Shown here: one piece after another, positions 25,212-34,258 of the stretch
Numbering within the stretch: position 1 is the stretch's first letter
Layout: each line of letters starts with the position of its first letter
Origin: Cruoricaptor ignavus
Lineage (GTDB): Bacteria; Bacteroidota; Bacteroidia; Flavobacteriales; Weeksellaceae
DNA length: 64,000 nt
Reading direction: 5' to 3'
Assembly (NCBI RefSeq): GCF_900141665.1
Contig: NZ_FQYI01000001.1
Span: 124,001-188,000 of the forward strand
Program-made: the position numbers and the translations under genes
Notes under the pieces: model-generated
Database searches by the model: none
Seen by the model: the letters and a program-made list of their open reading frames with translations, nothing else
Told to the model about the DNA's origin: nothing

Positions 25212-27092
25212 TTGTCTGCCAAATCTCATATATTAAAAACTTTCTGGGGGTATGAACATTTCAGGGAGCCGCAGGATAAAATTATAGACGCTGTAATCTC
25301 CGGCAAGGACACCCTGGCCATTTTACCGACGGGCGGCGGAAAATCTCTCTGCTACCAAGTTCCTGCTTTAATGCTGAGTGGCTGCTGCATCGTAATATCT
25401 CCCCTGCTCGCTCTTATGAAAGATCAGGTGATCCAGCTTCAAAGCTTGGGTATAGAAGCGCAATTACTCTCAGCGGAAACGGATAGCTTGAAGCAGGACT
25501 TGATTTACAGCAGCTGCAAAAACAGACAGACAAAATTGCTATACATCTCCCCGGAACGGCTCGGAGATAAGAAGTTTTTAGCTAATGCGGCAGAAATTCC
25601 CATATCCTTTCTTGCAGTGGATGAAGCTCATTGCATCTCCGAATGGGGGCAAGATTTTCGGCCGGCTTATCTTCGGATCAAAAATTTTCGGGAGGTATAT
25701 GCAAATGTGCCAATAATTGCACTGACGGCTACTGCCACGAAAAAAGTTTCTCACGATATAGTCTCTCAATTGGGGCTGAGAAGCCCAATAATATTTAACC
25801 AAAACCCTGAAAGGAAAAACCTAAATATTTATCATAAAAAAAGTGCGGATAAGTATCAGGAAATTCTTAATTTCTTAAAATACACATCCAAATCCGGAAT
25901 CATATATGTTCGCACCAGGGGCGAAGCTGAAAATTTATTTAATTTTCTAAAAACCAACAAAATTCCCGAAATAAACTTTTATCACGCAGGCCTCCCCTAT
26001 CGAGAAAGAACCGAACGGCAAACTGAGTGGCAAAACTCCGAGACAGCCGTAATAGTGGCAACAAACGCCTTTGGGATGGGCATTGATAAAGAAAATGTAG
26101 GTTTCGTAATCCACCACACTCCTCCGCATTCCATTGAAAATTATTACCAGGAAATTGGCCGAGCTGGCCGCGGGAAACAGGATGCGGATACCATCCTTTT
26201 TTGGAACGAAGAAGATTTGAAGCAGAGAGATGAGATTTTCGCAGGGCAGATTGCTCAGCGCGGTCAATTTGCGAAGATTTTAAAAAGTCTCTATTCCACT
26301 TACCAAATCGCTGAACACGAACTGCCCGATGCCACCTTCGAGTTCAATTATAATAAAATTCAAACACAAACTGGTGAAAAGAGAGCGATTATTAAAAACA
26401 TTCTTGCCTTTCTTCACCGTCAGGAAGTTATTTTTTTTGATGAAAGTTCATCGAAATCCTGCATCCAACTGTCATTTGACCCTCAACAATTACACCTGCT
26501 GGCGCCAAAGGATGCCTGGTTTGCGGAGCAACTGCTGCGGAGCCTCCCGGGAATCCAATCCGGGGATGCATATTTTAACGAAGATTTTCTAGTTCAAAAA
26601 CTTAACACGGAAAAAAAAATTCTCAAGTCCAGGCTAAGAGAATTGGAGCTAAAAAATCTCCTAAAATACACGGACGGAAACAATGCAACCATCAAGTTTC
26701 TCAGCCCGAGGGAAGATCGTTTTTTTGAAGGCAAGTACTGGAAAATTTACAAGGAAACGCAGCGCAATAAACTGCAGAAATGGGAGGAAATGAAATATTT
26801 TATACTTGAAAATCATTTTTGCAAAATGCAGATGATACTGAAATATTTCGGCGGTAAATCACAAAAAAAATGCGGAAGATGCTCAGTCTGCTTAAGGAAT
26901 TCTTACAAAATATTTTCCAGCTCAGTAAAGGATGATTTACTGAGATTTTTAAAGCAGAAACCTGCTTCTGCAGAGGAAATTTTCGCAGCGTTAAGCAGGC
27001 ACCAAAGGCAGGACATCCTGGAAAACCTCATCCTGCTGCTGAACAGCGAACAGATCTTTATGGTAGATCACCGTACATATGCACTGACATAG
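25212..27092 (+). CDS. recQ: RecQ family ATP-dependent DNA helicase, short form
   Basis: This 3'-5' DNA helicase acts in recombination and repair. From the TTG start chosen here it has 626 residues. It shows the Walker A loop TGGGKSLC (Lys near 44), DEAH near 137-140, the SEWGQDFRP loop, motif VI QEIGRAGRG, and a zinc site KKCGRCSVC, followed by a short winged-helix part. No HRDC domain follows, so it is the short RecQ type common in this phylum. The first ATG (25173) lies in the preceding terminator hairpin, so TTG 25212 (SAKSHILKTFWG) is preferred. Confidence 0.9.
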   Translation: MSAKSHILKTFWGYEHFREPQDKIIDAVISGKDTLAILPTGGGKSLCYQVPALMLSGCCIVISPLLALMKDQVIQLQSLGIEAQLLSAETDSLKQDLIYSSCKNRQTKLLYISPERLGDKKFLANAAEIPISFLAVDEAHCISEWGQDFRPAYLRIKNFREVYANVPIIALTATATKKVSHDIVSQLGLRSPIIFNQNPERKNLNIYHKKSADKYQEILNFLKYTSKSGIIYVRTRGEAENLFNFLKTNKIPEINFYHAGLPYRERTERQTEWQNSETAVIVATNAFGMGIDKENVGFVIHHTPPHSIENYYQEIGRAGRGKQDADTILFWNEEDLKQRDEIFAGQIAQRGQFAKILKSLYSTYQIAEHELPDATFEFNYNKIQTQTGEKRAIIKNILAFLHRQEVIFFDESSSKSCIQLSFDPQQLHLLAPKDAWFAEQLLRSLPGIQSGDAYFNEDFLVQKLNTEKKILKSRLRELELKNLLKYTDGNNATIKFLSPREDRFFEGKYWKIYKETQRNKLQKWEEMKYFILENHFCKMQMILKYFGGKSQKKCGRCSVCLRNSYKIFSSSVKDDLLRFLKQKPASAEEIFAALSRHQRQDILENLILLLNSEQIFMVDHRTYALT

Positions 27093-27094
27093 GC

Positions 27095-27102
27095 TATCTT
27101 TG
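27095..27102 (+). promoter_or_regulatory. -7 box (TATCTTTG) abutting the fmt start codon
   Basis: An exact TAnnTTTG core starting three bases after the recQ stop and ending four bases before the fmt ATG. It predicts a leaderless or nearly leaderless fmt transcript. Confidence 0.6.
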
Positions 27103-27106
27103 CAAG

Positions 27107-28057
27107 ATGAAAAGTTTAAAAATTGTCTTTTTCGGAACGCCAGAATTCGCAAAAACCTGTTTGCAGCGCATCTACGAATCGCCACACGAAATCGTGGGCG
27201 TTGTCACAGTGCCCGATAAATTGAGCGGCAGAGGTTTAAAACTTAATGCTTCCGCCGTGAAAATTTTTGCAGAACAAAATAATTTGCCGCTTTTCCAACC
27301 GGAAAAATTGCGCGATGAAAACTTCCTGCAGGAAATGAATAATCGGGGTGCCGATGTTTTCGTGGTGGTAGCCTTCCGGATGATGCCCAAAATGCTCTAC
27401 ACCATACCACCGCTTGGAACCTTCAACCTGCACGCATCGCTTTTGCCGGATTATCGCGGCGCAGCGCCCATCAATTTTGCCATCATCAATGGCGAAGAAA
27501 AAACCGGCGTTACCACATTTTTCATCAATGAAAAAATTGACGAAGGCCACATCCTGCTTCAGCGCAAAACGGAAATTTTCCCGGATGAAACAGCCGGCGA
27601 ACTTCACGACAGACTGATGGAAATAGGCGCCGATTTAATTGTGGAAACCTTGGACGGTTTATCGGAAAACGACATTCAGGAAAAGCCGCAGCCTTTCGTG
27701 GAACAGCCGAAAAACGCATTCAAAATTTTCAAGGACGATACGAGGATTGACTGGCGGAAAAATTCTGCGGAGGTTCACAATTTCATCCGTGGTATGTCTC
27801 CGTATCCTGCGGCTTTCACGGAAATTCTGATTGGAAATTCTAAAAAAAGCCTGAAGATATTTGCAGGAAAATTTGAAATTACTGACCACCAAAAAACGCC
27901 GGGCGAAATTGAAATTTCGAAGGATTCTCTTAAATTTTTCACAGCGGACGGAATTTATTTCCCTACTGAAATACAGCCGGAAGGCAAAAAACGGATGGAC
28001 GCTAAAAGTTTCCTGAACGGCATCCAAGATTTTTCGGAAATAAAAAGCGCAAATTAA
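27107..28057 (+). CDS. fmt: Methionyl-tRNA formyltransferase
   Basis: Fmt formylates initiator Met-tRNA with 10-formyl-THF. The 316 residues include FFGTPEFA at the start, the DKLSGRG loop, the family motif NLHASLLPDYRGAAPI with the catalytic Asn-His, and a C-terminal OB-like domain from about 205. Its stop overlaps that of ribB by four bases on the opposite strand (convergent), and no terminator hairpin is visible between them, so the two transcripts must run into each other. Confidence 0.95.
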   Translation: MKSLKIVFFGTPEFAKTCLQRIYESPHEIVGVVTVPDKLSGRGLKLNASAVKIFAEQNNLPLFQPEKLRDENFLQEMNNRGADVFVVVAFRMMPKMLYTIPPLGTFNLHASLLPDYRGAAPINFAIINGEEKTGVTTFFINEKIDEGHILLQRKTEIFPDETAGELHDRLMEIGADLIVETLDGLSENDIQEKPQPFVEQPKNAFKIFKDDTRIDWRKNSAEVHNFIRGMSPYPAAFTEILIGNSKKSLKIFAGKFEITDHQKTPGEIEISKDSLKFFTADGIYFPTEIQPEGKKRMDAKSFLNGIQDFSEIKSAN

Positions 28058-29175
28058 AGCTTCACCATTCCCACAGCTTCCACATCGTAGCCTGCGGTTT
28101 GCGGTTTTATTTCAGGATGCTGGGTAAGCACTTTAAATTTACGAATTCCTAAATTTTTCAGGATTTGATTACCAATTCCATAATCTCTAAAATTAGTGGT
28201 TAAATTAGAATCCAACTCCTTACCTTCCTGAAAATCAAGGAATTGCTGAAGCTTGCGCATCGTGTTTTCCGCCGTCGAAACATTGTTGATGAAAATCAGC
28301 GCACCCTTCCCTTCCGCTTCAATCATTTCCACCGTTTTGCCTAGCAAAGGCTTCTCGCCTTTCACCATTCTGCTCAGAACATCGAAATATGAATTGGAAG
28401 ACTGCACCCTTACCAAAACCGCTTCATCATCGTTCCAGTGGCCTTTCGTGAAGGCAAAGTGAATCTGATCTGTGCTGGTTTCACGGAAAGCGTGGAAATC
28501 AAATTCGCCGAATTTCGTACGAACTTTGCGCTGTTCAATCTTCTCAATCAGGTCGCCTTTTTTCAGTTGGTAATGAATTAAATCTTCAATGGAAACAATT
28601 TTCAGGTCGTGCTTTTTCGCCAATTCGATTAATTGTGGAAGTCGTGCCATTGTGCCGTCTTCATTCATAATTTCGCAAATCACGCCTCCTGGTTTCAATC
28701 CTGCCAAAACTGTCAAATCAATCGCAGCCTCTGTGTGCCCTGCCCTTTTCAGAACGCCGCCGTTTCTTGCACGAAGCGGAAAAATGTGGCCTGGTCGCAT
28801 AAAATCGGACGGCTTGGAATTTTCGTCCATTAATGCCAAAATCGTTTTGGAACGGTCGCTCGCTGAAATTCCCGTGGAAACGCCGTTGCCAAGCAAATCG
28901 ACGGAAACCGTAAACGCAGTTTCCTTCGGATCGCTGCTTCTGGACACCATTATATCGAGGCCTAATTCTTCGCAGCGCTTTTCGGTAAGCGGAGTGCAGA
29001 TCAAGCCACGGCCGTGAATCGTCATAAAATTGATGATTTCCGGCGTTGTGAGTTCTGCGGCGGAAAGGAAATCGCCTTCGTTTTCGCGGTTTTCATCATC
29101 TACCACAATGATGATTTTCCCGTTCCGCAAATCTTCGATGGCTTCCGGAATGGAATTCAGCGTAAAATCGTGCAT
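28054..29175 (-). CDS. ribB: 3,4-dihydroxy-2-butanone-4-phosphate synthase with degenerate GTP cyclohydrolase II domain (RibBX-like)
   Basis: The N-terminal ~205 residues are a full RibB domain, which makes the four-carbon riboflavin precursor from ribulose 5-phosphate: [10 protein letters not shown], the TIHGRGLIC segment, TAFTVSVD and GHTEAAIDL are all present. The C-terminal ~160 residues keep the RibA fold outline ([31 protein letters not shown]) but lack the three zinc cysteines and the catalytic region, so GTP cyclohydrolase II activity is not expected. This resembles RibBX proteins. A separate RibA must exist elsewhere. The start at [11 protein letters not shown] was preferred to a 12-residue extension because a promoter core lies upstream. 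Confidence 0.88.
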   Translation of the reverse strand: MHDFTLNSIPEAIEDLRNGKIIIVVDDENRENEGDFLSAAELTTPEIINFMTIHGRGLICTPLTEKRCEELGLDIMVSRSSDPKETAFTVSVDLLGNGVSTGISASDRSKTILALMDENSKPSDFMRPGHIFPLRARNGGVLKRAGHTEAAIDLTVLAGLKPGGVICEIMNEDGTMARLPQLIELAKKHDLKIVSIEDLIHYQLKKGDLIEKIEQRKVRTKFGEFDFHAFRETSTDQIHFAFTKGHWNDDEAVLVRVQSSNSYFDVLSRMVKGEKPLLGKTVEMIEAEGKGALIFINNVSTAENTMRKLQQFLDFQEGKELDSNLTTNFRDYGIGNQILKNLGIRKFKVLTQHPEIKPQTAGYDVEAVGMVKL

Positions 29176-29197
29176 TGTTTTTTTGAAGAAATTTCGG

Positions 29198-29205
29198 CAA
29201 AGATA
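29198..29205 (-). promoter_or_regulatory. -7 box (TATCTTTG) for ribB
   Basis: An exact TAnnTTTG core on the minus strand, 22 bases before the chosen ribB start. It supports that start over the one at 29211. Confidence 0.6.
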
Positions 29206-29242
29206 CGACAAAGCACAGGTTTCGCAATTCCGGAAAATATAT

Positions 29243-29250
29243 TATATTTG
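29243..29250 (+). promoter_or_regulatory. -7 box (TATATTTG) for tRNA-Cys
   Basis: An exact TAnnTTTG core 12 bases before the first base of the mature tRNA, in line with transcription starting within a few bases of the 5' end. Confidence 0.6.
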
Positions 29251-29262
29251 CAATCCCAAACT

Positions 29263-29333
29263 GGTACTTTGGCCGAGGGGCTAGGCAATGGTCTGCAACA
29301 CCATCTACAGCGGTTCGAATCCGCTAGGTACCT
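29263..29333 (+). tRNA. tRNA-Cys (anticodon GCA)
   Basis: A full cloverleaf folds. The acceptor stem is GGTACTT/AGGTACC with one T-G pair, the D stem GCC/GGC, the anticodon stem ATGGT/ACCAT holding loop CTGCAAC, a four-base variable loop, and the T stem AGCGG/CCGCT with loop TTCGAAT. The anticodon GCA reads Cys codons. CCA is not encoded and must be added after transcription. It is a single-gene unit with its own promoter and terminator. Confidence 0.96.
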
Positions 29334-29338
29334 CTGAA

Positions 29339-29368
29339 AATCCTGAGTGAAAGCTCGGGATTTTTTTT
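29339..29368 (+). terminator. Intrinsic terminator of tRNA-Cys
   Basis: Nine-base stem AATCCTGAG/CTCGGGATT with one wobble pair, loop of six, followed by a T-run. Confidence 0.85.
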
Positions 29369-29418
29369 GCCTTTATTTATCCCACTGATTTTTATCACAA
29401 ATTTTTTTTAAATTTTTA

Positions 29419-29449
29419 TTTGTACTTATTCTAAATTAAATTAAATTTG
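29419..29449 (+). promoter_or_regulatory. Full Bacteroidota promoter for the siderophore receptor
   Basis: A -33 TTTG at 29419-29422 and a -7 TAAATTTG at 29442-29449, with 19 bases between, the expected spacing. Transcription should start near 29455, a dozen bases before the ATG at 29468. No Fur-box palindrome was recognised with confidence in the AT-rich surroundings. Confidence 0.7.
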
Positions 29450-29467
29450 CAGCGTTAAATCATTGTA

Positions 29468-31681
29468 ATGAAGAAAACTTTTTTCGCCGCAGCCCTGATT
29501 GCAAGCTACTTTGCCTCAGCGCAAATAGTAAAGACAGATACCATTGATTCCAAGAAAATTGAACCGGTGGAACTTTTCGGCGTGAAAAATCGTCAGCCGG
29601 AAGGCCTGGAAATTATCACAAGAATGCCACTGAAAACGAGAGATCAAATTCAGTCGATCTCTGTGCTTTCCACAAAAGTAATTGAAGATTTGGGCGGCCT
29701 AACGCTAACCGATGTGGTGAAGAATGTGCCTGGCGTTACGCAGTTTTCATCGTATGGTGGCACTAAGGAAAGTATGACGCTCCGCGGTTTTCGCGGCGTT
29801 CCGGTCTTAAAAAACGGTGTGAAGATGGAAACGGATTTCCGCCGCTCTGGGATGCTTACCGATATGCAGGGCGTGGAAACGATACAGGTAATAAAAGGCT
29901 CTGCAGCGATTACGCAGGGCATTGGCAACGGACTTGGTGATGCTGGAGGCGTTATCAACATCGTCACGAAAAAACCGCATTTCATCAACGCTGGCAGCGT
30001 AGGTTTCCGTGCAGGAAGTTGGGACAATTACCGCCCGTTCTTCGATGTTCAGCGCGTTCTGGATTCTCAGGGCAGGGTGGCTTTCCGCCTAAATGGTGCA
30101 TATCAGAAGGGGAACAGCTTCCGCCATTTGGTGGAGAAGGAAAGTTTTTACATTAACCCCTCAATCGCTTTTAGGCCGGATGACAAAACAGAAATCGTGG
30201 CGGAAATGGATTATTTCAACGGCGATAATACGCCAGACCAAGGTACGAGGAATATTGCGCCGGAAAGCATTTATGCCCTCTACACGATGCCGAAGGACAA
30301 GTTTATGGGCTTTAAGGATGACAATAATCACACGGAAAATTTCAACTATGCGATTACTGTGAACCGCAAGCTGAACGACAATTTTAAACTTCGAGCGGCT
30401 TACTTCAACAATGATTATTACCAAGATCTGGTGATGGCAAGCATCATCACGCCAAAAGGCACAAGGACGGATTATGCCAAGTTTTTAAGGAACCGCACAA
30501 GAACTGAGAAGCATGACAGAAACCAAACCTTCCAGATGGACTTCATCGGGAAGGATGTGAAAACCGGCCCGCTGAAACACACCTTCCAAATTGGTGGAGA
30601 TTTCTCGCAAGTTGCTCTAAATCAGTGGAGTTACGATTATCCAACGCTGAAAAAGGCGGGCAATGTTGTTTATATCGACGAAATTAATCTGCTGGAAAAC
30701 ATCAGCAATGAACTTCCTGCACCACCGCAAGGAAAGCAGTGGGAGTTTACCAACAGAAAGGAATCCAAAACGCCTATTGCGCCAACTTTCGGTTTTATGG
30801 CGCAGGATGTGATGACCATTAACAAATATGTGAAAACTTCGCTGGGGATACGCTACAGCAGGCTGAACGGTGCGATTAACAAAGAGAACAACGATGCCTG
30901 GAATCCTTCCTTCGGCATCCTGGTTTCGCCGGTTGAAAATGTGAGTGTGTTCGGCTCTTATACCAACACTACAAGCCTTCGAGGCGCGAACAATAAAAAG
31001 CAGGACGGCTCTCTGATTGGCCCGCAGAAAACCAATCAATTTGAAGCCGGCATAAAATCCGACTGGTTTAATGAAAGGCTAAGATTTAATGTGACATATT
31101 TCAACATCAACACAGCGAACCTTTCCTACGAAGTGCTGAACCAGAATTTCCAATCCTACAACCCGAGAATTTACGAGCTTGCCGGAAATCTGAAGAGAAG
31201 CGGCGTGGAAATCGAAGCCATCGGCCGCATTTTGCCAAATCTTCAGGTGATGGCTGGATGGGCTTACCTGGATGCACGCTACCAAAACAGCCCGGCTTAC
31301 ATCGATAATTCGAGGCCGAGCAACGCACCGTGGAACACGGCAAACGGCTGGTTGAATTATAAGTTTAGCCAGGGGGCACTTCGCGGACTTGACCTTGGTT
31401 TCGGCGCGTACTACATTGGCGCAAGACCAACGAATGAATGGACGAAAAGAACCGTGATACAGGGGCATGCCAACCAAATTCAAGCAGGCGTAAAGCCGCT
31501 GGAAATGAAGGCCTATACTACCCTGGATGCCCAGATTGGCTATGAATTTAAAAATTTTGCGGTACGCATTTTCGCGAACAACCTGACCAACGAAGTGAAC
31601 TACACATCCTATTATCGTGGCGGCTACATCGACCAGATTGCGCCGCGCAATTATTCAGGCCAGGTCATTTTCAAGTTTTAA
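29468..31681 (+). CDS. TonB-dependent siderophore receptor
   Basis: The 737-residue outer-membrane receptor is expected to take up ferric siderophores. It has a signal peptide (cleavage after YFASAQ) and a plug domain from about residue 55 to 175, with the family strings IQVIKGSAAITQG and GGVINIVTKKP. A 22-strand barrel follows, ending in the typical C-terminal aromatic strand (YSGQVIFKF). The FhuE/FpvA-type plug supports the siderophore label, but the ligand is unknown. It has a complete promoter and its own terminator, with no linked esterase or ABC importer in the window. Energy would come from the TonB/ExbBD system near 41-44 kb. Confidence 0.9.
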   Translation: MKKTFFAAALIASYFASAQIVKTDTIDSKKIEPVELFGVKNRQPEGLEIITRMPLKTRDQIQSISVLSTKVIEDLGGLTLTDVVKNVPGVTQFSSYGGTKESMTLRGFRGVPVLKNGVKMETDFRRSGMLTDMQGVETIQVIKGSAAITQGIGNGLGDAGGVINIVTKKPHFINAGSVGFRAGSWDNYRPFFDVQRVLDSQGRVAFRLNGAYQKGNSFRHLVEKESFYINPSIAFRPDDKTEIVAEMDYFNGDNTPDQGTRNIAPESIYALYTMPKDKFMGFKDDNNHTENFNYAITVNRKLNDNFKLRAAYFNNDYYQDLVMASIITPKGTRTDYAKFLRNRTRTEKHDRNQTFQMDFIGKDVKTGPLKHTFQIGGDFSQVALNQWSYDYPTLKKAGNVVYIDEINLLENISNELPAPPQGKQWEFTNRKESKTPIAPTFGFMAQDVMTINKYVKTSLGIRYSRLNGAINKENNDAWNPSFGILVSPVENVSVFGSYTNTTSLRGANNKKQDGSLIGPQKTNQFEAGIKSDWFNERLRFNVTYFNINTANLSYEVLNQNFQSYNPRIYELAGNLKRSGVEIEAIGRILPNLQVMAGWAYLDARYQNSPAYIDNSRPSNAPWNTANGWLNYKFSQGALRGLDLGFGAYYIGARPTNEWTKRTVIQGHANQIQAGVKPLEMKAYTTLDAQIGYEFKNFAVRIFANNLTNEVNYTSYYRGGYIDQIAPRNYSGQVIFKF

Positions 31682-31718
31682 AACACGCTTTCATTCATAT
31701 TATTTGGTTTTTACAGAG

Positions 31719-31745
31719 CTGTCGGCAAATGCCGGCAGTTTTTTA
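31719..31745 (+). terminator. Intrinsic terminator after the siderophore receptor
   Basis: Stem CTGTCGGC/GCCGGCAG with one wobble pair, loop AAAT, then a T-run. Confidence 0.85.
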
Positions 31746-31754
31746 TTTTTGAAG

Positions 31755-33416
31755 ATGCTTTCCATTTTTTGCACGCTCATCGTTTTGCTTGCCGCAATTT
31801 CCGGCTTCGGAACGCTGTTTCTAAAAATCTTCAGCATTTCTGAAGATGGTTTGGCTGAAAAATTAATCGGCGGAATTTTTTCCATTACGATGATTTTCAC
31901 TTTGCTGACCTTCTTTCTTCCGCTAAATTTTTGGGTAGAAATACTAACAGTAATTACAGGAATTTCTGCGTTTTTCTTTTTTATGATTTACGAAAATTTT
32001 ATTGATTTCTCTAAGGATAATGCAAAATCAGCAATCCTAATTCTGATTGCAGTTTTTGCGGTGTCTTTTCCGCCGTTCATCCTGGATCATTTCGGCTACT
32101 ATGTGCCGAGCATTTTATGGCTGAGAGAAATCGGTTTGGTGAAGGGTATTTCCAATCTGGATTTAGTATTAGGGCAAATGTCTTTCTGGCATATCTTTCA
32201 GGCTGGCTTCTCCAATTTTACTGATACAGCATTGAAAATCAATATTTTACCTTTAGTTATTTTCATAATTTACTGCTACGAAAAGCGGCAATTTCTTCCG
32301 TTAATTTTCCTGCCGATACTCTTTTTGTTTTCACAATCGCCAAGCCCAGATTTAGCGGTTTTAGCATTTTCAATCATCCTACTCCTCGAAATCTTAAACG
32401 GCAGCAAAAATCTGAAATGGTTGTTCGCGCTCTCAGTTTTCATTTTTGCAATAAAGCCCACGATGATTTGGCCACCTATCTTTGTAATGCTTTACGGAAT
32501 TACCATTTTGAAAAATTTCCGCATCGGTTCTCTGGGAATTTTCGTGATGATAATTTTCATTACTAAAAATATTTACTGCTTCGGTTACCCGATTTTTCCC
32601 CTGACATATTTCGATTTAAACCTTCCGTGGAAACCCAATTCTGAAGTGATGAAAATTTCCGCAAACATCGCTGTACAAAAGACTTACGATATGCAATACA
32701 GCGGAGAAGAAATTGCAAACTTCACTTTCGGAGAGAGAATTTCCAACTGGTTTTTTCTGCCAGGAATCAAAGCTGTAATTCACTGGCTGTTTACAATTTC
32801 ACTTTTTTTCTTCACGATTTTTACTTTCAGGAAAAATAACACACTCATCAAAATCATCTACTTTTCGCTCATCATCAAATGCATTTTAGTGCTGATAACT
32901 TCGGCACAGTATCGTTTTTTTATCGATGTGTTTTTCGTAATAATCACCGTTATTTTCTACGAAAAATCAAAACTGAAAATTTGGAATAAATTGGCTTTTG
33001 GCGGAAGTTTGGTCGTGCTATTTTTTCTCAGCTACCCGAAAATTCTCAATCAAATGGTGCCAAGTTTCCGACTTTCTGCGATGATGCGTGGTTTCAAAAC
33101 CGAACAGCTCTGGATACCAAAGGTTTACAACGCAGTTCAGTTTGAAACTCATCAAATCGGCAACCTAAAATTCAACTTCTCTACCAATTATCCTTTATCT
33201 TACAGCACGCCGGTTCCAGCAATTTCACCGGATCGTTTTATCGAATACCGTGACGCAAAAATATTCCCACAACTTATTGACAATCAAAATATTAGAAGTG
33301 GTTTCCATCACGAAAAACTTAGTGAAAAAGATTTGGAAAAATTAAACCAAATCATTTCCCAACAAATGGAAAAATTGCAAAAAAATTCCCGACAAAACGC
33401 CGGGAACAATCAGTAG
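31755..33416 (+). CDS. Polytopic membrane protein, LIC_10190-like (possible glycosyltransferase or polymerase)
   Basis: This 553-residue protein has roughly a dozen hydrophobic helices up to about residue 440, then a soluble C-terminal part with many charged residues. The loop FGYYVPSILWLREIGLVKG and the following LGQMSFWHIFQ resemble the LIC_10190 family of Bacteroidota and Leptospira membrane proteins, which look like GT-C-fold glycosyltransferases or O-antigen polymerases. The start MLSIFCTLIV was chosen because the upstream extension overlaps the receptor gene and terminator. Function is inferred only loosely. Base composition is visibly more A/T-rich than in its neighbours, which may mark a variable surface-polysaccharide gene. 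Confidence 0.65.
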   Translation: MLSIFCTLIVLLAAISGFGTLFLKIFSISEDGLAEKLIGGIFSITMIFTLLTFFLPLNFWVEILTVITGISAFFFFMIYENFIDFSKDNAKSAILILIAVFAVSFPPFILDHFGYYVPSILWLREIGLVKGISNLDLVLGQMSFWHIFQAGFSNFTDTALKINILPLVIFIIYCYEKRQFLPLIFLPILFLFSQSPSPDLAVLAFSIILLLEILNGSKNLKWLFALSVFIFAIKPTMIWPPIFVMLYGITILKNFRIGSLGIFVMIIFITKNIYCFGYPIFPLTYFDLNLPWKPNSEVMKISANIAVQKTYDMQYSGEEIANFTFGERISNWFFLPGIKAVIHWLFTISLFFFTIFTFRKNNTLIKIIYFSLIIKCILVLITSAQYRFFIDVFFVIITVIFYEKSKLKIWNKLAFGGSLVVLFFLSYPKILNQMVPSFRLSAMMRGFKTEQLWIPKVYNAVQFETHQIGNLKFNFSTNYPLSYSTPVPAISPDRFIEYRDAKIFPQLIDNQNIRSGFHHEKLSEKDLEKLNQIISQQMEKLQKNSRQNAGNNQ

Positions 33417-33430
33417 GTATTTCTTTGCAA

Positions 33431-33763
33431 TTATTTCTTTTCGCCTTCAGGCAATGCATCAGGAAACCTTGCCGCCGTAAATTCCCGGGAAACCGCTGCC
33501 TTCTCAAATTTCAGCTTTCCGGAAAGCGTTTCGATGATGAAGCCATCATCCTGAATTTGCGCAATTCTGCCGTGAAGTCCGGAAGTCAGCACCACTCTGC
33601 TTCCCACTTTCAGCGAGTCCTGAAAGTTCTTTTCCTTCTTCTGCCTTTGCATTTGTGGGCGTATCATCAGGAAGTAAAACGCGGCGAACATTATTGCCAT
33701 CATCAGCATCGTAGGCAACATTGAATCCTGCGGCGCTGCCTGTAAAAAAGTTGTGAGCATCAT
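33431..33763 (-). CDS. yajC: Preprotein translocase subunit YajC
   Basis: YajC is the small inner-membrane partner of SecDF in protein export. The 110 residues have one helix (about 15-34) followed by IRPQMQRQKKEKNFQDSLKVGSR-like family sequence and the VVLTSGLHGRIAQI strand region. It is the third gene of nusB-DUF1573-yajC, all closely packed on the minus strand, an arrangement frequent in Bacteroidota. It faces the LIC_10190-like gene tail-to-tail. Confidence 0.94.
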   Translation of the reverse strand: MMLTTFLQAAPQDSMLPTMLMMAIMFAAFYFLMIRPQMQRQKKEKNFQDSLKVGSRVVLTSGLHGRIAQIQDDGFIIETLSGKLKFEKAAVSREFTAARFPDALPEGEKK

Positions 33764-33770
33764 TTAAAAT

Positions 33771-34253
33771 TTAGGGTTGAACATCTGCTGAAAACGACAG
33801 AGTAATCGGTGATTTTTCCGTATTGGTAAAGACTTCGGCGGTTTTCTGCACGGCGCCGTCAAAATTCGTCGGGTCAAATGCCAAGGTCACTTTTCCCTTT
33901 TGGCCGGGCATTATCGGTTCCTTCGTGTATTCCGGCGCTGTGCATCCACAGGCAGGCTTCACAGCAGAGATGATGAGCGGTTTATCGCCGGTGTTCGTCA
34001 GTTCGTAATCGTGCGTTACGCTTTGCGCCTTGCCGATTTTCCCGAAATCGTGGTGGTTGCTGCTCAGCGCTACGGTTGTCAGCGGCTTGCTTTGGGCTTC
34101 AGCAGCTAGTTCTTCCGCAGATTTTTCGGCAGAAATTTCTGCAGAATTGTCCACAATCTCCGTTTCATTGGTTACCAAAGCATCGGCTTTTTCATTTTTT
34201 TGGCAGGCAAGCAAAGAAATTGCAGCGGCTGCCGTCAGAAAATATTTTTTCAT
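33771..34253 (-). CDS. DUF1573 domain lipoprotein
   Basis: The 160-residue protein has a lipoprotein signal with lipobox LLAC (Cys at about 17), an acidic Ala/Glu-rich spacer, then the DUF1573 immunoglobulin-like domain. That domain has HDFGKIG, the CGCTAPEY motif with two cysteines, and a closing beta sandwich. The family is common in Bacteroidota and its function is unknown; MSP/ASH-like folds of this kind usually mediate protein contacts. It lies five bases after nusB and seven before yajC, so it shares their transcript. Confidence 0.88.
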   Translation of the reverse strand: MKKYFLTAAAAISLLACQKNEKADALVTNETEIVDNSAEISAEKSAEELAAEAQSKPLTTVALSSNHHDFGKIGKAQSVTHDYELTNTGDKPLIISAVKPACGCTAPEYTKEPIMPGQKGKVTLAFDPTNFDGAVQKTAEVFTNTEKSPITLSFSADVQP

Positions 34254-34258
34254 AAGAA

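Noticed and set aside
29176-29262. Possible FMN riboswitch before ribB
   Set aside because: The leader is too short and lacks the conserved FMN-element helices; it is shared with the tRNA-Cys promoter region.
31744-31751. TATTTTTG as promoter of the LIC_10190-like gene
   Set aside because: It ends only three bases before the ATG and overlaps the T-run of the preceding terminator, so the match may be accidental.
31617-31754. 46-residue N-terminal extension of the LIC_10190-like gene
   Set aside because: It overlaps the end of the siderophore receptor and its terminator.
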